From contig CM019066.1 in assembly GCA_009667805.1 (NCBI GenBank), positions 118,180,690 through 118,244,689 of the forward strand: 64,000 nt of DNA, given 5' to 3'. This DNA comes from Leptobrachium leishanense. Its lineage: Eukaryota; Chordata; Amphibia; Anura; Megophryidae. Position numbers and translations under genes: made by a program. The notes below the pieces were generated by a model. That model was not told where the DNA came from, ran no database searches, and saw nothing but the letters and a program-made list of their open reading frames with translations. Positions within the stretch are counted from its first letter, which is position 1. The number at the start of each line of letters is the position of its first letter. Shown here piece by piece: positions 1-10,049 of the stretch.

Positions 1-1210
1 CGCTCAGCGCGTCCTCCGCATGGCTGCTGGTATGCGGAGGACGCTCGGAGCACGTCCTCCCTTTGGGGCCAGCGTTCGGCCGGGTTCCGGCCGATCGCTG
101 GCCCCCCCGGTGCGGGCTGACATCCTCGATGTCAGCCCAGCATCTGAAACCGCAGCCGCTGAAATTAGGTGTCATCGCGGCAGCGCGATGACACCTAATT
201 CAGGCGCCCCCCCGCATGTGCGGAGGAGGCGCCTGAAAGGGAGGGGGGGAGGTCCTTCGGACCTCTCTCCCTCCCGATCAGCGGCGTTGCGGGGGTTAAC
301 CCAGGCACCATTTGGAAGGGCACAGCCTGCCCTTCCAAATGGTGCCTGGCATTAACCCCTGGGGAGCTGGATCGCGAATCGGCGCTGAAAACCGCCGGTT
401 CGTGATCCTTTCCCGGAGCTGGCCGACATCTTGGATGTCGGCCAAGCCTCCGGGAACTCCCCCTGAGGACTGGCATCATCGTGCATAGCACGATGACGCC
501 AGTCCTAGAGTTAACCCCTAACTGCCACCAACGGTGGAGTTAGGGAGTTCCAATGAACTCCCTATCTCCCGATCCGTGGCAGCTAGGGGTTAAAGTTTGG
601 TATGGTTGGATCGGCCAGAGCATGGCCGTTCCAACGGTACCAAACTCGAATGTGAAAAAGTTTTTTAAAAAAAATCAAATTAAAATTAAAAATAAAAATA
701 TATTTTAAAAAAAATATAAAAAAAAACAAACATTTTTTTTTCTTTTTTTTGGTTCGTTAATGCAGCAATATTGTTCCATTTCAATTATAATGTGAACAAT
801 GATGCTGCACTAAGGATTTTTGTATGCGGTGCGTTTGTTAAAAATCGCGTAATTTTCCCAAAAAAAAATGTAACGAGACCCCATCTCTAATTTTTTAAAC
901 AAGCGCACCCCATACAAAATATAACCGCAATTGCTCGCATGTTAAAATGTGAAAAAAAACACTTTACACGTTGTAAATTATTGAAAATACATATTTTATT
1001 GCATTTTTTGTTATAATATACAGACATGACATAACGTATACATATAATAATGACATATTATGAATCTACCGAGTCTGACGGAAAGTACGATATATAATAT
1101 GTCTGGGTAATATACTAAAATAAGCCTTCAAAACACGTTTAAACATGATGAGCAAAACCGGTAAAAATGACCTCAGCACAGAGGTGTGAAAAGCCTCAGC
1201 AGCGAAAGGG
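1..1210 (-). mobile_element. piggyBac-like non-autonomous element, copy A (runs off the window start)
   Basis: This is the reverse complement of the complete element at 51461-52679. The end at 1210 (CTCAGCAGCGAAAGGG) matches the inverted start of that copy. It has no coding capacity. Positions 1-650 are a GC-rich string of hairpins and 660-1200 is AT-rich. The element sits against L1 reverse transcriptase sequence, so it inserted into the LINE or joined it later. The four bases next to its end are CTAG, not the expected TTAA, so the target site has decayed or the junction was rearranged. The other end lies outside the window. Confidence 0.75.
100..650. repeat. String of consecutive hairpins in copy A
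   Basis: At least eight successive inverted repeats are visible. They include stems at about 112-136, 163-200 (17-bp stem, 4-base loop), 202-236, 302-350 (about 22-bp stem), 371-408, 421-450 and 466-507, a nested pair at 510-596 and another nested pair at 597-645. Spacers are very short. The same order of hairpins, inverted, is present in the copy near 52.0-52.6 kb. Confidence 0.8.
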
Positions 1211-3275
1211 CTAGGTCAACGTTTATTAAAGATATGGGTCTATAATTAGCGCAATCTAACGGGTCTCTATCCGGTTTCGGTATCACAGAGATAGAGGCGA
1301 GGAGCGTCGCAGGTGGAATAGGAAAGGTATCCGAAATAGAGTTAAAAGCTTTAACAAATCTAGGGCCCAGAATAGACCTGAAAGTCCTATAATATAGCAC
1401 CGTAAACCCGTCAGGGCCCGGGCTCTTACCCAAGGGCGTTAATTTTAAAGCCTCCGTAAATTCCTCTAATGTAAGCGGGTTATCTAATTATCGGCTAACA
1501 TTACGCGGTACAGTAGTTTTAATCATCTTAGCCAAAAACGAGTCCACTATATGTTCAAGGACCCTACTCTTATCCATATTATATAAAGTTTGGTAATAAG
1601 CATGGAAGGCTTCCGCAATGTCTCGGGTCGTATTGACCTCGGATCCCGTGCTAGTACGCAGCTTCGGGATAAAAGTAGCTTGATATCGTTTCTTCAAAGC
1701 ACGTGCAAGTAGCCTTCCACATTTATTCCCTTGGGTGTAGTAAGCATATTTCGTCAGTGTAAGGGCCCGCGCCACCTGTGCATTCGTTAATTTAGCTAAG
1801 TCAGCTCTTAAGAGAACTAATCATCGGAATGATTCAGGATCGAGGTCAGATTTATGCGTCAGTTCTAAGGTTGTGATCTCCCTCAGTAATTCCTCCGTTC
1901 TGGCAGTCCTTTCCTTCTTGCACCTGGAGCCCAACTGGATAAAAGCACCTCTTAACACACACTTGTAAGCCTCCCAAACCGTCGCGGGTGTTACATCATC
2001 CGTGTCATTTTCAAGGAAGTAATTCTCTGAGGAGGCAGTCACCTCCGCTCGCATCATGGGATCAGAAAGCAATGACTCATTCAAATGCCAGGCATTCTCC
2101 GTTCTCACTAAATTAGGTAGGGCTAAAGATAACAGAAGGGGTGCATGGTCCGACCATGTGATGGGTCATATTTTGCAACTGCGTACCATTTCCAAAGCCC
2201 TATGTTCCACAAAAAAATTGTCTATTCTAGAATACTTCTTAAAGGCATGTGAATAAAACGTGTAGCCCTTTACTGCTGGATTACTGAGACGCCAACAATC
2301 CATCAGACGGTCCGCTGACAAGAGTTTACGAAATTGGACCCGTAGAGAGGGAACAGACGATCCCCCACCCTGGACACAATCTGCCGGCATATCTAACGAA
2401 ACATTGCATTCACGCCCTAAGACCACAAAACCTTCCTGAAACTCGGACAAACGTCGTAACACTTTTCAGAGACATTTGGTTTGCAAGCGGTTCGGCAGGT
2501 AAACATTTACAAAAGTTAACTTAGTATTGCCCAACATCCCTTTAACCATCAAAAATCGACCTTGCGGGTCAGTTACCACATCTTGCAGAGTGAGGCTAGG
2601 GTCAGACTGAGGCAGTGCGAACGCGCGTTCTGGCGCACATAATCACGGCCGCACTAGCAGCAGATGACGGGCAATGACAGCCAATATACGAAGTACGGTC
2701 GCACAAAAGTCCGGCCGCGCAACGCAAGTGGAAAATGAACGCATTTTTTCGAGAACGTAAAACCGCTGGTACTGACGTACAGAGTGCGCTGCGGCCGCAT
2801 AGCAGCGTGTGTGCGTGATTAGGAGATGTCAGACGCTGCTAGTGTGCGGCCAACATAACGTTCAAACAGCCGGATTTCCCTAGACTTCTTTTCACCCCAT
2901 CGTCATGAAATACGTCCAGAATTGCGCATCGTCTGACCACTTAAGCGTATTCCGTGAAAAAATGCGTGCGCACGCATCGACGTACATTTTGACGGTGGCC
3001 GCAGAAAATGCGCTCATCTGTCCCTAGCCTAAAAGGCACATGTCACGCAAAAAGAATGGCAACCCCCCTAGATTTTGTCTCCCCAAAATTTCTAAAATAG
3101 CCCGTCGGATAGCGAGCATTGCGAAACCCTGGTGCGGAACCCTCTCTAAAATGTGTTTCCTGAACAAAAATAACATCACCTTTCAACCTCTGGAATTCTG
3201 CAAGAGCCTTTGAGCGTTTGGCAGGCATATTAAGACCTCGGACATTCAGAGAAATCAAATTTAAATTAGCCATTG
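1211..3275 (-). pseudogene. L1 ORF2 remnant: endonuclease plus N-terminal reverse transcriptase
   Basis: ORF2 of L1 elements encodes an apurinic-type endonuclease and a reverse transcriptase that carry out target-primed reverse transcription. The minus strand begins at 3273 with MANLNLISLNVRGLN, the typical endonuclease start, followed by a VQETHF segment containing the catalytic glutamate. After the MITE at 2594-3029 it continues as TLQDVVTDPQGRF and further endonuclease/linker pieces (2462-1821, 1775-1488). It ends in reverse transcriptase sequence with GKSPGPDGF and ANYRPISLINVD, at about 1433-1213. The catalytic YADD region is absent because the sequence is replaced by copy A. At least four frame breaks or stops separate the pieces. 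It cannot encode a working protein. Confidence 0.8.
2594..3029. mobile_element. 436-bp piggyBac-type MITE, copy 1, inside L1 ORF2
   Basis: It starts GGCTAGGGTCAGA and ends TCTGTCCCTAGCC, giving inverted ends of 13 bases with one change. It closely matches the copies at 45189-45624 (also 436 bp) and 58389-58814. The flanks here are GTGA and TAAA, so the TTAA duplication seen at copy 2 is not intact. L1 ORF2 sequence continues on either side, which defines both boundaries. There is no coding capacity. Confidence 0.75.
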
Positions 3276-3660
3276 AAACTAGTGAGAGAGGAGGGCGTCA
3301 GAGCCCGGGACCTGCCCATACCCCCTAGTAGCATAGCAAATAGTACGAGTGATCACCAAACAGAAAAATCTAAAAACAAACTACAATAACAACACGAAAC
3401 ATGAAAAAAATAGAGGTAGTGTAGACCTCTGATAGTGGGAAAACCCATCAGAGGACATAAAAAAAAAACACCACTCAGGAGGCGGCCGAGAAAGTCTCAG
3501 AATTTTCCAAAAATTCTGGGTGCCAAGCAAGAGTCTCATCCGACTGTCTCGTTTGCCGGACCCGAGCGCATTCAATCAAAAAAATTTGCAAGGGGGCAGA
3601 AAATATCAAAAAAGCGTATAAACTTTCAAATGACAATGGCAGCAAAAGCAAGGGCTTCCC

Positions 3661-4330
3661 TCACGGTTCTGGGTCTGGCTCAGAAGGGGTCGCTGCAGAG
3701 GGCTTGCCTTTACGTTTTTTTTTCACCTGTTGAGTCCAGCGGGGTCGCTGTGGGAAGGGTAGAGTGTCAGATGGCGACGGCGAACCATACCAGTCTGGGA
3801 TGTCGACTTCTGGGAGTCCAAAAACACGCACAAAGTTCGGAATGTCCTCAGGACACGCAACAGAATGAACTTGGTTGTTATGCGTCACCTGTAAAGATAG
3901 TGGGAATCCCCATCGGTAAAGAATATCACGTTCCTGGAGCGCTTCAGTTAATGGTTTCAGAGCCCTCCGTGCCTGTAAAGTGGTCCAGGAAACATCTTGG
4001 AAGAAAAGTATCACTTGACCGTCCACTTTAATTTCCGAAGTTTTGCGTGCTGCTCGGAGAATTTCCTCTTTCAGTGTAAAATCTTGCAAGCGACAGATAA
4101 TATCACGAGGTGCGTCATTTTTGATCCCCTCGGCCGCAGTGCACGGTGAGCTCTATCCAGAACTAATATTTCCTCTCCAGATCGACCCAGGATATCATTA
4201 AACAGACCACGGAGTAGCTCTTTAACATCTTCCTTGCCAGAGTCTGCTTCCGGGTAACCCTTTATGCGAAGATTGTTTCGTCTGCCTCTATTATCAACAT
4301 CACTTTCAGTTACCCTTGGGCATGGGTTGT
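3661..4330 (-). pseudogene. L1 ORF1p remnant (RRM and C-terminal domain)
   Basis: ORF1p is the RNA-binding chaperone of L1 particles, made of a coiled coil, an RRM and a C-terminal domain. On the minus strand the coding sequence enters from the end of the coiled coil, then shows RRNNLRIKGYPE (start of the RRM), VLDRAHRALRPRG and QDFTLKEEILRAARKT. The C-terminal domain follows, with FQDVSWTTLQARRALKP, and then a basic, proline-rich tail ending at 3661. A frameshift near 4110-4130 separates the two halves. The N-terminal coiled coil is missing, so this is a 5'-truncated, broken copy lying just upstream of the ORF2 remnant as expected for L1. Confidence 0.8.
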
Positions 4331-4437
4331 AACACTGATTGGCCAATAATGATTTATATTTAAATTATTAAATGCTCAAAAAAAAATGCAAGGATTCTTT
4401 AGAAAGTAACTGCCACATATTTTAGCTTTGTATACAG

Positions 4438-6150
4438 TAGGGATGTGCGTTTCGGGTTTCGGATTTCGGAATTTACACGAATTTTCCCGATCAGTGCATT
4501 CGGATTCGGACGATTTTCTGAAAATTTTCGGATCCGAAAACGGCAGATCCGAACAAATTTCCGAGCCGAAACAAAAACTTTTCGGAATTTTGAATGGACT
4601 AGAAATGTGTAAAATCGAAATTCATTTTCGTTCCATTCGTGATTTCGGCTCCATTCCTGATTTCGGTTCCATTTCAGTAATTTCGGACATCGTATTTTTC
4701 GGTTATATCGCTGATTCTGTAATTTTGTATCATTCCCATCTCAATGTATCCTTCCTGGAAAACCAGAGCAATCTCAATGTGTCTTTCCTGGGAAACCAGA
4801 GAAATCTCAATGTATCCTTTTTGTAAAACATGAGAAATCTCAATGTATCCTTCTTGTAAACCAGATAAATCTCAATGTATCTTTCTTGTAAAACATGAGA
4901 AATCTCAATGTATCCTTCCCGGGAAACCAGAGAAATCTCAATGTATCCTTCTTGTAAAACATGAGAAATCTCAATGTATCCTTCTTGAAAAACCAGAGAA
5001 ATCTCAATGTATCCTTCCCGGGAAACCAGAGAAATCTCAATGTATCCTTCTTGTAAAACATGGGAAATCTCAATGTATCCTTCTTGTAAAACATGAGAAA
5101 TCTCAATGTATCCTTCCCAGGAAACCAGAGAATTCTCAATGTATCCTTCTTGTAAGACATGAGAAATCTCAATGTATCCTTCCCAGGAAACCAGAGAAAT
5201 CTCAATGTATCCTTCTTGTAAAACATGAGAAATCTCAATGTATCCTTCCCAGGAAACCAGAGAAATCTCAATGTATACTTCTTGTAAAACCAGAGAAATC
5301 TCAATGTATCCTTCTTGTAAAACCAGAGAAATCTCAATGTATCCTTCTTGTAAAACCATAGAAATCTCAATGTATCCTTCTTGTAAAACATGGGAAATCT
5401 CAATGTATCCTTCTTGTAAAACATGGGAAATCTCAATGTATCCTTCTTGTAAAACCCGAGAAATCTCAATGTATCCTTCTTGTAAAACATGGGAAATCTC
5501 AATGTATCCTTCTTGTAAAACATGAGAAATCTCAATGTATCCTTCCCAGGAAACCAGAGAAATCTCAATGTATACTTCTTGTAAAACCAGAGAAATCTCA
5601 ATGTATCCTTCTTGTAAAACATGAGAAATTTCAATGTATCCTTGTAAAACCCGAGAAATCTCAATGTATCCTTCCCGGGAAACCAGAGAAATCTCAATGT
5701 ATCCTTCTTGTTAAAGATGGGAAATCTCAATGTATCCTTCTTGTAAACCATGAGAAATCTCAATTTATGCTTCCCGGGAAACCAGAGAAATATCAATGTA
5801 TCCTTCTTGTAAATCATGAGAAATCTCAATGTATTCTTCTTGTAAAACATGGGAAATCACAATGTATCCTTCTTGTAAAACATGAGAAATCTCAAATGGC
5901 AGAATTATCGTATTGGCAGAATTATCGTATCGGCAGAATTATCGTATCCGTAAAAACCACTAGTTTACATCAAAACGAATAGACACTTTGAAACGAGGAG
6001 AACAGATGTTCCGAAAAACACGAAAATTTCCGAAATCGCGAAAAAAAGTCGATACAAAAAAACGAACTGAACCGAAACTGAAATCGGTCGAAATGAAAAT
6101 TTACAAAATCCGAACGAACCGAAGAAAAAAAAAATCGGTGCACAAGTCTA
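4438..6150. mobile_element. hAT-type non-autonomous element with 8-bp target duplication
   Basis: The element begins TAGGGATGTGC and ends GCACAAGTCTA, forming imperfect terminal inverted repeats typical of hAT elements. It is flanked by the same 8 bases, GTATACAG, at 4430-4437 and 6151-6158. The subterminal parts (about 4450-4690 and 5990-6140) are rich in CGGA/TCCG motifs and run as inverted counterparts. The middle is a 33-bp minisatellite. No transposase is present. A related end is seen at 42522-42616. Confidence 0.85.
4739..5895. repeat. 33-bp minisatellite, about 35 copies, inside the hAT element
   Basis: The unit reads AATCTCAATGTATCCTTC followed by one of two 15-base variants: TTGTAAAACATGAGA-like or CCGGGAAACCAGAGA-like. 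The two unit types alternate irregularly, suggesting higher-order duplication. The unit core is the reverse complement of a segment conserved in the tail of the local SINE (for example 62200-62230: GGATACATTGAGATTTCTC). Because 33 is a multiple of 3, long open frames occur by chance on both strands; they are not genes. Confidence 0.9.
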
Positions 6151-6185
6151 GTATACAGATAACAAAGATGATCCTAGTAACACAC

Positions 6186-6298
6186 GGTGAAATTATATAT
6201 TTATTTTTTTGCAAAGGATTTTACCAGGAAGGATACATTGAGATTTCTCTCGTTTTCAAGTATGTCCTGGGTTCAAGAACATTGCATTGTTACAGTCA
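6186..6298 (-). repeat. Dispersed repeat with SINE-type tail, interrupted by the piggyBac element
   Basis: It contains AAAGGATTTTACCAGGAAGG, ATACATTGAGATTTCTCTC and TATGTCCTGGGTTCAAGAAC. Beyond the piggyBac insertion the repeat resumes at 13170 (AGAAATATAAAGTAATAAAT and ACAAATATACAGATTA). The joined order is seen without the interruption at 48566-48720, which shows that this repeat was the target of the piggyBac insertion. Confidence 0.7.
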
Positions 6299-6302
6299 TT
6301 AA

Positions 6303-6640
6303 CCCCTTAAGGACGCAGGGCGTACCATGCCGTCCTGCACCACGTGGGCTTTAATGCCGCAGGACGGCATGGTACGCCCCGCGGCGTTTGGAGCCCCTGC
6401 GCGCCGAAAAACGGCCCGCCTCCCTTCCCACAATGCCGATCGCTGGCTGGGGGTCTGCCTGACACCCGGGCAGACCCTCCCAGCTGGCGATCGGCATTCT
6501 GGGAAATGAGGCGGGCCGTTTCCCTCGTGGAATCGGCAAGCCTGCCAATCCGCGCCTGGAGCTGTCAGTTGCAGCGGTGACAAGCTGTCACCTCTGCAAC
6601 TGTCAGAATGTCTCAGCCAATGATGTTGCATTGGCTGAGA
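6303..6640. repeat. Hairpin cluster at the 5' end of the piggyBac element
   Basis: Four successive inverted repeats are visible. GGCGTACCATGCCGTCCTG pairs with CAGGACGGCATGGTACGCC (6319-6375). A long nested stem follows between GGCCCGCCTCCCTTCCCA and GGGAAATGAGGCGGGCC (about 6413-6520). The last two are CAGTTGCAG..CTGCAACTG (about 6565-6602) and AATGTCTCAGCCAATG..CATTGGCTGAGACATT (6607-6645). The architecture resembles copies A and B of the smaller piggyBac-like element, although the sequence differs. Confidence 0.75.
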
Positions 6641-6737
6641 CATTGTCTCTGCCCCTTTCTCCTGCTCCTCATTGCGATATGAGGAGCAGAGAGAGAGAGA
6701 CAGAGAAAGCAGAGCAGAGAGAAAAAAAAAAACAGGC

Positions 6738-7440
6738 ACTACCTAAAACCCCAGGCACTGTACCCCACACCCCAGGCAGTGTACCCACACCCCAGGCAGT
6801 GTACCCCACCTGGCTGTACCCCACCTGGCTGTACCCCACCTGGCAGTGTACCCCACCTGGCACTGTACCCCACCTGGCAGTGTATCCCACCTGGCACTGT
6901 ACCCCCACTGGCACTGTACCCACCTGGCACTGTACCCCCAGGCACCTACTGGCACTGTACCCCCCAGGCACTGTACCCCCCAGGCACTACCTACTGGCAC
7001 TGTACCCTCCTGGCAGTGTACCCCACCTGGCAGTGTACCCCACCTGGCTTTACCCCACCTGGCACTGTACCCCACCTGGCAGTGTACCCCACCTGGCAGT
7101 GTATCCCACCTGGCACTGTACCCCCACTGGCACTGTACCCACCTGGCACTGTACCCCCCAGGCACCTACTGGCACTGTACCCCCCAGCCACTGTACCCCC
7201 CAGGCACTACTACTGGCACTGTACCCTCCTGGCAGTGTACCCCACCTGGCAGTGTACCCCACCTGGCACTGTACCCCACCTGGCACTGTACCCCACCTGG
7301 CAGTGTATCCCACCTGGCAGTGTATCCCACCTGGCACTGTACCCACCTGGCACTGTACCCCCCAGGCACCTACTGGCACTGTACCCCCCAGGCACTACCT
7401 ACTGGCACTGTACCCTCCTGGCACAGTACCCCCTGGCTGA
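6738..7440. repeat. 17-bp minisatellite with longer-range repetition
   Basis: The unit is CTGGCACTGTACCCCAC with CAG/CAC variants and occasional length changes. A longer block recurs at about 219 bp: the variant TGTATCCCACC lies at 6881 and again at 7100. Long proline- and tryptophan-rich open frames arise because 17 is not a multiple of 3 and stops are rare in the unit. No gene is inferred. Confidence 0.85.
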
Positions 7441-7665
7441 AAAAAAAAAACAGGCACAGTACCCCCTGGCTGAAAAAAAAAATCCCCAGGCACAGTACCC
7501 CCTGGCTGAAAAAAAAAACTGAAAAAAAACCCCAGGTACAGTACCTCCTGGCTGGCACTGTACTCTCCTGGCACAGTACCCCCTGGCTGAAAAAAATAAC
7601 TGAAAAAAACCTGACTGGGAAAAAAACTGAAAAAAAACCCAGGCACTGTACCCCCTGGCCTGCAG
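7425..7665. repeat. Short array of CAGTACCCCCTGGCTG units spaced by poly(A)
   Basis: Four to five irregular units of GGCACAGTACCCCCTGGCTG followed by runs of 7-10 A. They continue the 17-bp array and look like a derivative with an A-rich spacer. Confidence 0.7.
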
Positions 7666-7680
7666 TGTACCCCTGATTGA

Positions 7681-7906
7681 GAACCCGCATTGGCATACGA
7701 CCCTTTGGCATTTCTGACTACCCGCATTGGCATACGACCCCCTGGCATTTCTGACTACCCGCATTGGCATACGACCCCTGGCATTTCTGACTACCCGCAT
7801 TGGTATACGACCCCTGGCATTTCTGACTACCCACATTGGCATACGACCCCTGGCATTTCTGACTACCCGCATTGGCATACGACCCTTGGCATTCCTGACT
7901 ACCCTT
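7681..7906. repeat. 36-bp tandem repeat, about six copies
   Basis: The unit is GCATTGGCATACGACCCC followed by TGGCATTTCTGACTACCC. It lies about 110 bp upstream of the transposase start. The period is a multiple of 3, so it is open in several frames without being coding. Confidence 0.85.
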
Positions 7907-8018
7907 GTCTAGATAGATAGAAGTACCGGCCACTACAAGGACCGGAAGGGCTTAGTTTAGGTGTTCTAATATTTTATTTGTGTACTTGACCCCATCAGTT
8001 CCCCGACCTCCCATAAAA

Positions 8019-9693
8019 ATGTCCTCCCGCTTTTATTCCCCAGAAGAGGCATATGAGATCCTGGCCGCCTCTGAGAGCGACGCTCTCGCCGACAGTGACA
8101 CCCTCACAGCCTCTGATATAGAGCCCCTTAGTGAACCCTCCAGTGATGGTGACCCCCCACCATCTACTGGGAGGCACGAGAGCATTTGGGTACCCCCAAA
8201 TATGGCTGCCCCAGAAATACCCCCATTTCTAGCGACTCCTGGCATCACAGTAAGGGTAGAGGACTGTGAGCCAGTGAGCTTTTTTAACCTGTTTATGTCG
8301 GACGATGTATTCGAGATGGTGGTTGAGCAAACCAACCTGTTTGCCAACCAGTATCTTGATGCGCATCCGGATTCACATCGCCACAGACGTAACAAGTGGC
8401 ACCCAACGGATGTGATAGAGTTAAAAAAAATTGGGCTCTAACCCTCGTAATGGGAATAGTGAAGAAGCCAAGTATCCGGTCTTACTGGCACAAAAACCCC
8501 ATCCTGGCTACTCCACTATTCCCAAGGGTTATGAAGAGGGAGAGATACGAAAATCTCATGCGATTCCTCCATTTTAATGACAACGCACTGTGCCCACCAA
8601 GAAACGACCCAATGCATGACCGCCTCTATAAAATTCGGCCCCTGATCAGTCTTATATCTGCCAAATTCACCGATAATTATGTTCCCGACCAAAATATATC
8701 TGTAGACGAGTCCCTTATGAAATTCAAAGGCAGACTGCTCTTCAAGCAGTATATCCCAAGCAAGCGATCCCGGTATGGCGTCAAATTTTATAAATTGTGT
8801 GAGTCCACAACAGGCTACACCTGGGCGTTTAGAATATACGAAGGAAAGATAGCCACCTTGACCCCCCAGGATGCCCCGATTGTATTGGCACCAGTGGAAA
8901 AATTGTGTGGGATCTGGTCTATCCCCTATTCAACAAGGGCTATCATTTATGGGTCGATAACTATTACACCAGTATCGACCTATTTAAAAATTTATATTGT
9001 TTTGAGACCCTTGCGTGTGGCACAGTGCGGAAGAATCGCAGAGGTTTTCCCCAAATCCTGACAGCAGGCAAAAAAAGTAGAGGCTCCTCTTCATCTCTAC
9101 GTCAGGAAGAAGTGCTAGCCCTTCGGTTCACCGATAAGAAGGATGTATACATGTTATCTACAGTGCATGACGAAAGTACAGTGCCAGTGCCTGTGAGAGG
9201 GAGGACTGAGCCACTGGAAAAGCCGAAGTGCATTGTAGATTACAGCAAGTTTATGGGGGGAGTAGACTTGGCTGATCAATGTATACAGCCTTATCTGGTG
9301 AACCGAAAGACTAGGGCATGGTACAAGAAGATTGCCATCTATTTGACCGAGATAGCAATTTTCAATGCGTACGTGCTCTACAAGCAGGCAGCAGTACAAA
9401 AGCCATATCCCTTCCTAGAATTCATGCTTGAGATCATATCCCAACTTATCCTAACCCCGGCCCCCGTTACATCCGCTTTGGAATCAGGAGATCTCCAAAG
9501 ATTAAGCGGCAGACACTTTCCTTCCCGAGTCCCTCCCACCCGCTGTAAAAAGTCCCCCCAGAAAAAGTGTCGTGTCTGCCGCAAGAAAGGAATCCGAAAG
9601 GATTCTAGTTATTATTGCCCTACCTGCCCATCTCTACCTGGCCTCTGCATAACCGAGTGCTTCAAAATTTATCATACCGAGCTAAATTACTAA
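8019..9693 (+). pseudogene. piggyBac transposase with two frameshifts
   Basis: PiggyBac transposases (DDE_Tnp_1_7 family) cut and paste DNA at TTAA sites using three aspartates. The chosen start is MSSRFYSPEEAYEIL at 8019, an acidic N-terminus typical of the family. The catalytic residues are all visible: SVDESLMKFKGR (Asp codon 8704-8706), LWVDNYYTS (8956-8958) and FMGGVDLADQ (9265-9267). The C-terminus is cysteine-rich (CRVCRKKGIRK, YYCPTCPSLPGLC), matching the family's terminal zinc finger that binds subterminal DNA. One frameshift lies at an A8 run (8423-8430) and another near 8890-8900. Both look like simple indels. Apart from these, the length of roughly 555 residues fits the family. 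It is the only transposase seen for the element at 6303-13165. Confidence 0.9.
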
Positions 9694-9717
9694 ATCCCCT
9701 TTTCTGCTTTGTCCCGA

Positions 9718-9950
9718 TTACCCTTTGCTGCCTGTACCGACTCATTGGCTTGTTATACCGACTACCCTTTTTGCTGCCTGTACCGACTCATTGGCTTGTT
9801 ATACCGACTACCCTTTGTTTGCTGCCTGTACCGACTCATTGGCTTGTTATACCGACTACTCTTGTTTGTTTGCTGCTACCGACTCATTGGCTTGTTAACC
9901 GACTACTCTTTGTTTGCTGCCTGTACCGACTCATTGGCTTGTTATAACGA
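9718..9950. repeat. 46-49-bp tandem repeat downstream of the transposase
   Basis: About five copies of CTGTACCGACTCATTGGCTT followed by GTTATACCGACTAC and a T-rich spacer of variable length. It starts about 25 bp after the transposase stop codon. Confidence 0.85.
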
Positions 9951-10049
9951 CTACTCTGACTTCTGGAATCCCCTGAATTTGGCCTGTCCCTGTTTACGTT
10001 AAGCCCAGCTATTCTAAAGTGGCTGCACCAAACAACTCAAAATACTAAT

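Larger units (their letters stand above)
1211..4330 (-). mobile_element. L1/Tx1-type LINE, truncated at both ends
   Basis: Read on the minus strand, this has ORF1p remnants (4330 to 3661), a spacer (3660-3276), then ORF2 with the start of the endonuclease (3273-3043) and, after an inserted MITE, endonuclease and reverse transcriptase pieces down to 1211. The 5' end is lost inside the ORF1p coiled coil. The 3' part of ORF2, from RT motif region 2 onward, is lost where the piggyBac-like copy A begins. Many stops and frameshifts show it is long dead. The clade is judged from the ORF2 start and ORF1p motifs; Tx1 versus other L1 branches was not resolved. Confidence 0.8.

Noticed and set aside
20..491. 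Open frames near the window start
   Set aside because: They lie in the palindromic part of the piggyBac-like copy A, and mirror frames appear in copy B near 52.0-52.6 kb.
4730..5850. Long open frames of 172-336 codons on both strands
   Set aside because: They are produced by the 33-bp minisatellite, whose period is a multiple of 3. The peptides are pure 11-residue repeats and occur in several frames at once.
4739..5895. Resemblance to a CRISPR array (regular short repeats)
   Set aside because: The units are contiguous with no unique spacers, there are no cas genes, and the context is a vertebrate-type hAT element.
6577..7878. Proline-, glycine- or tryptophan-rich open frames
   Set aside because: They translate the 17-bp and 36-bp arrays inside the piggyBac element in multiple frames and strands.
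8423..8430. A8 run at the first transposase frame break as a programmed -1 frameshift site
   Set aside because: The shift direction would fit. But a second break near 8890-8900 has no slippery site, and piggyBac transposases are normally single-frame proteins, so random indels are the simpler explanation.
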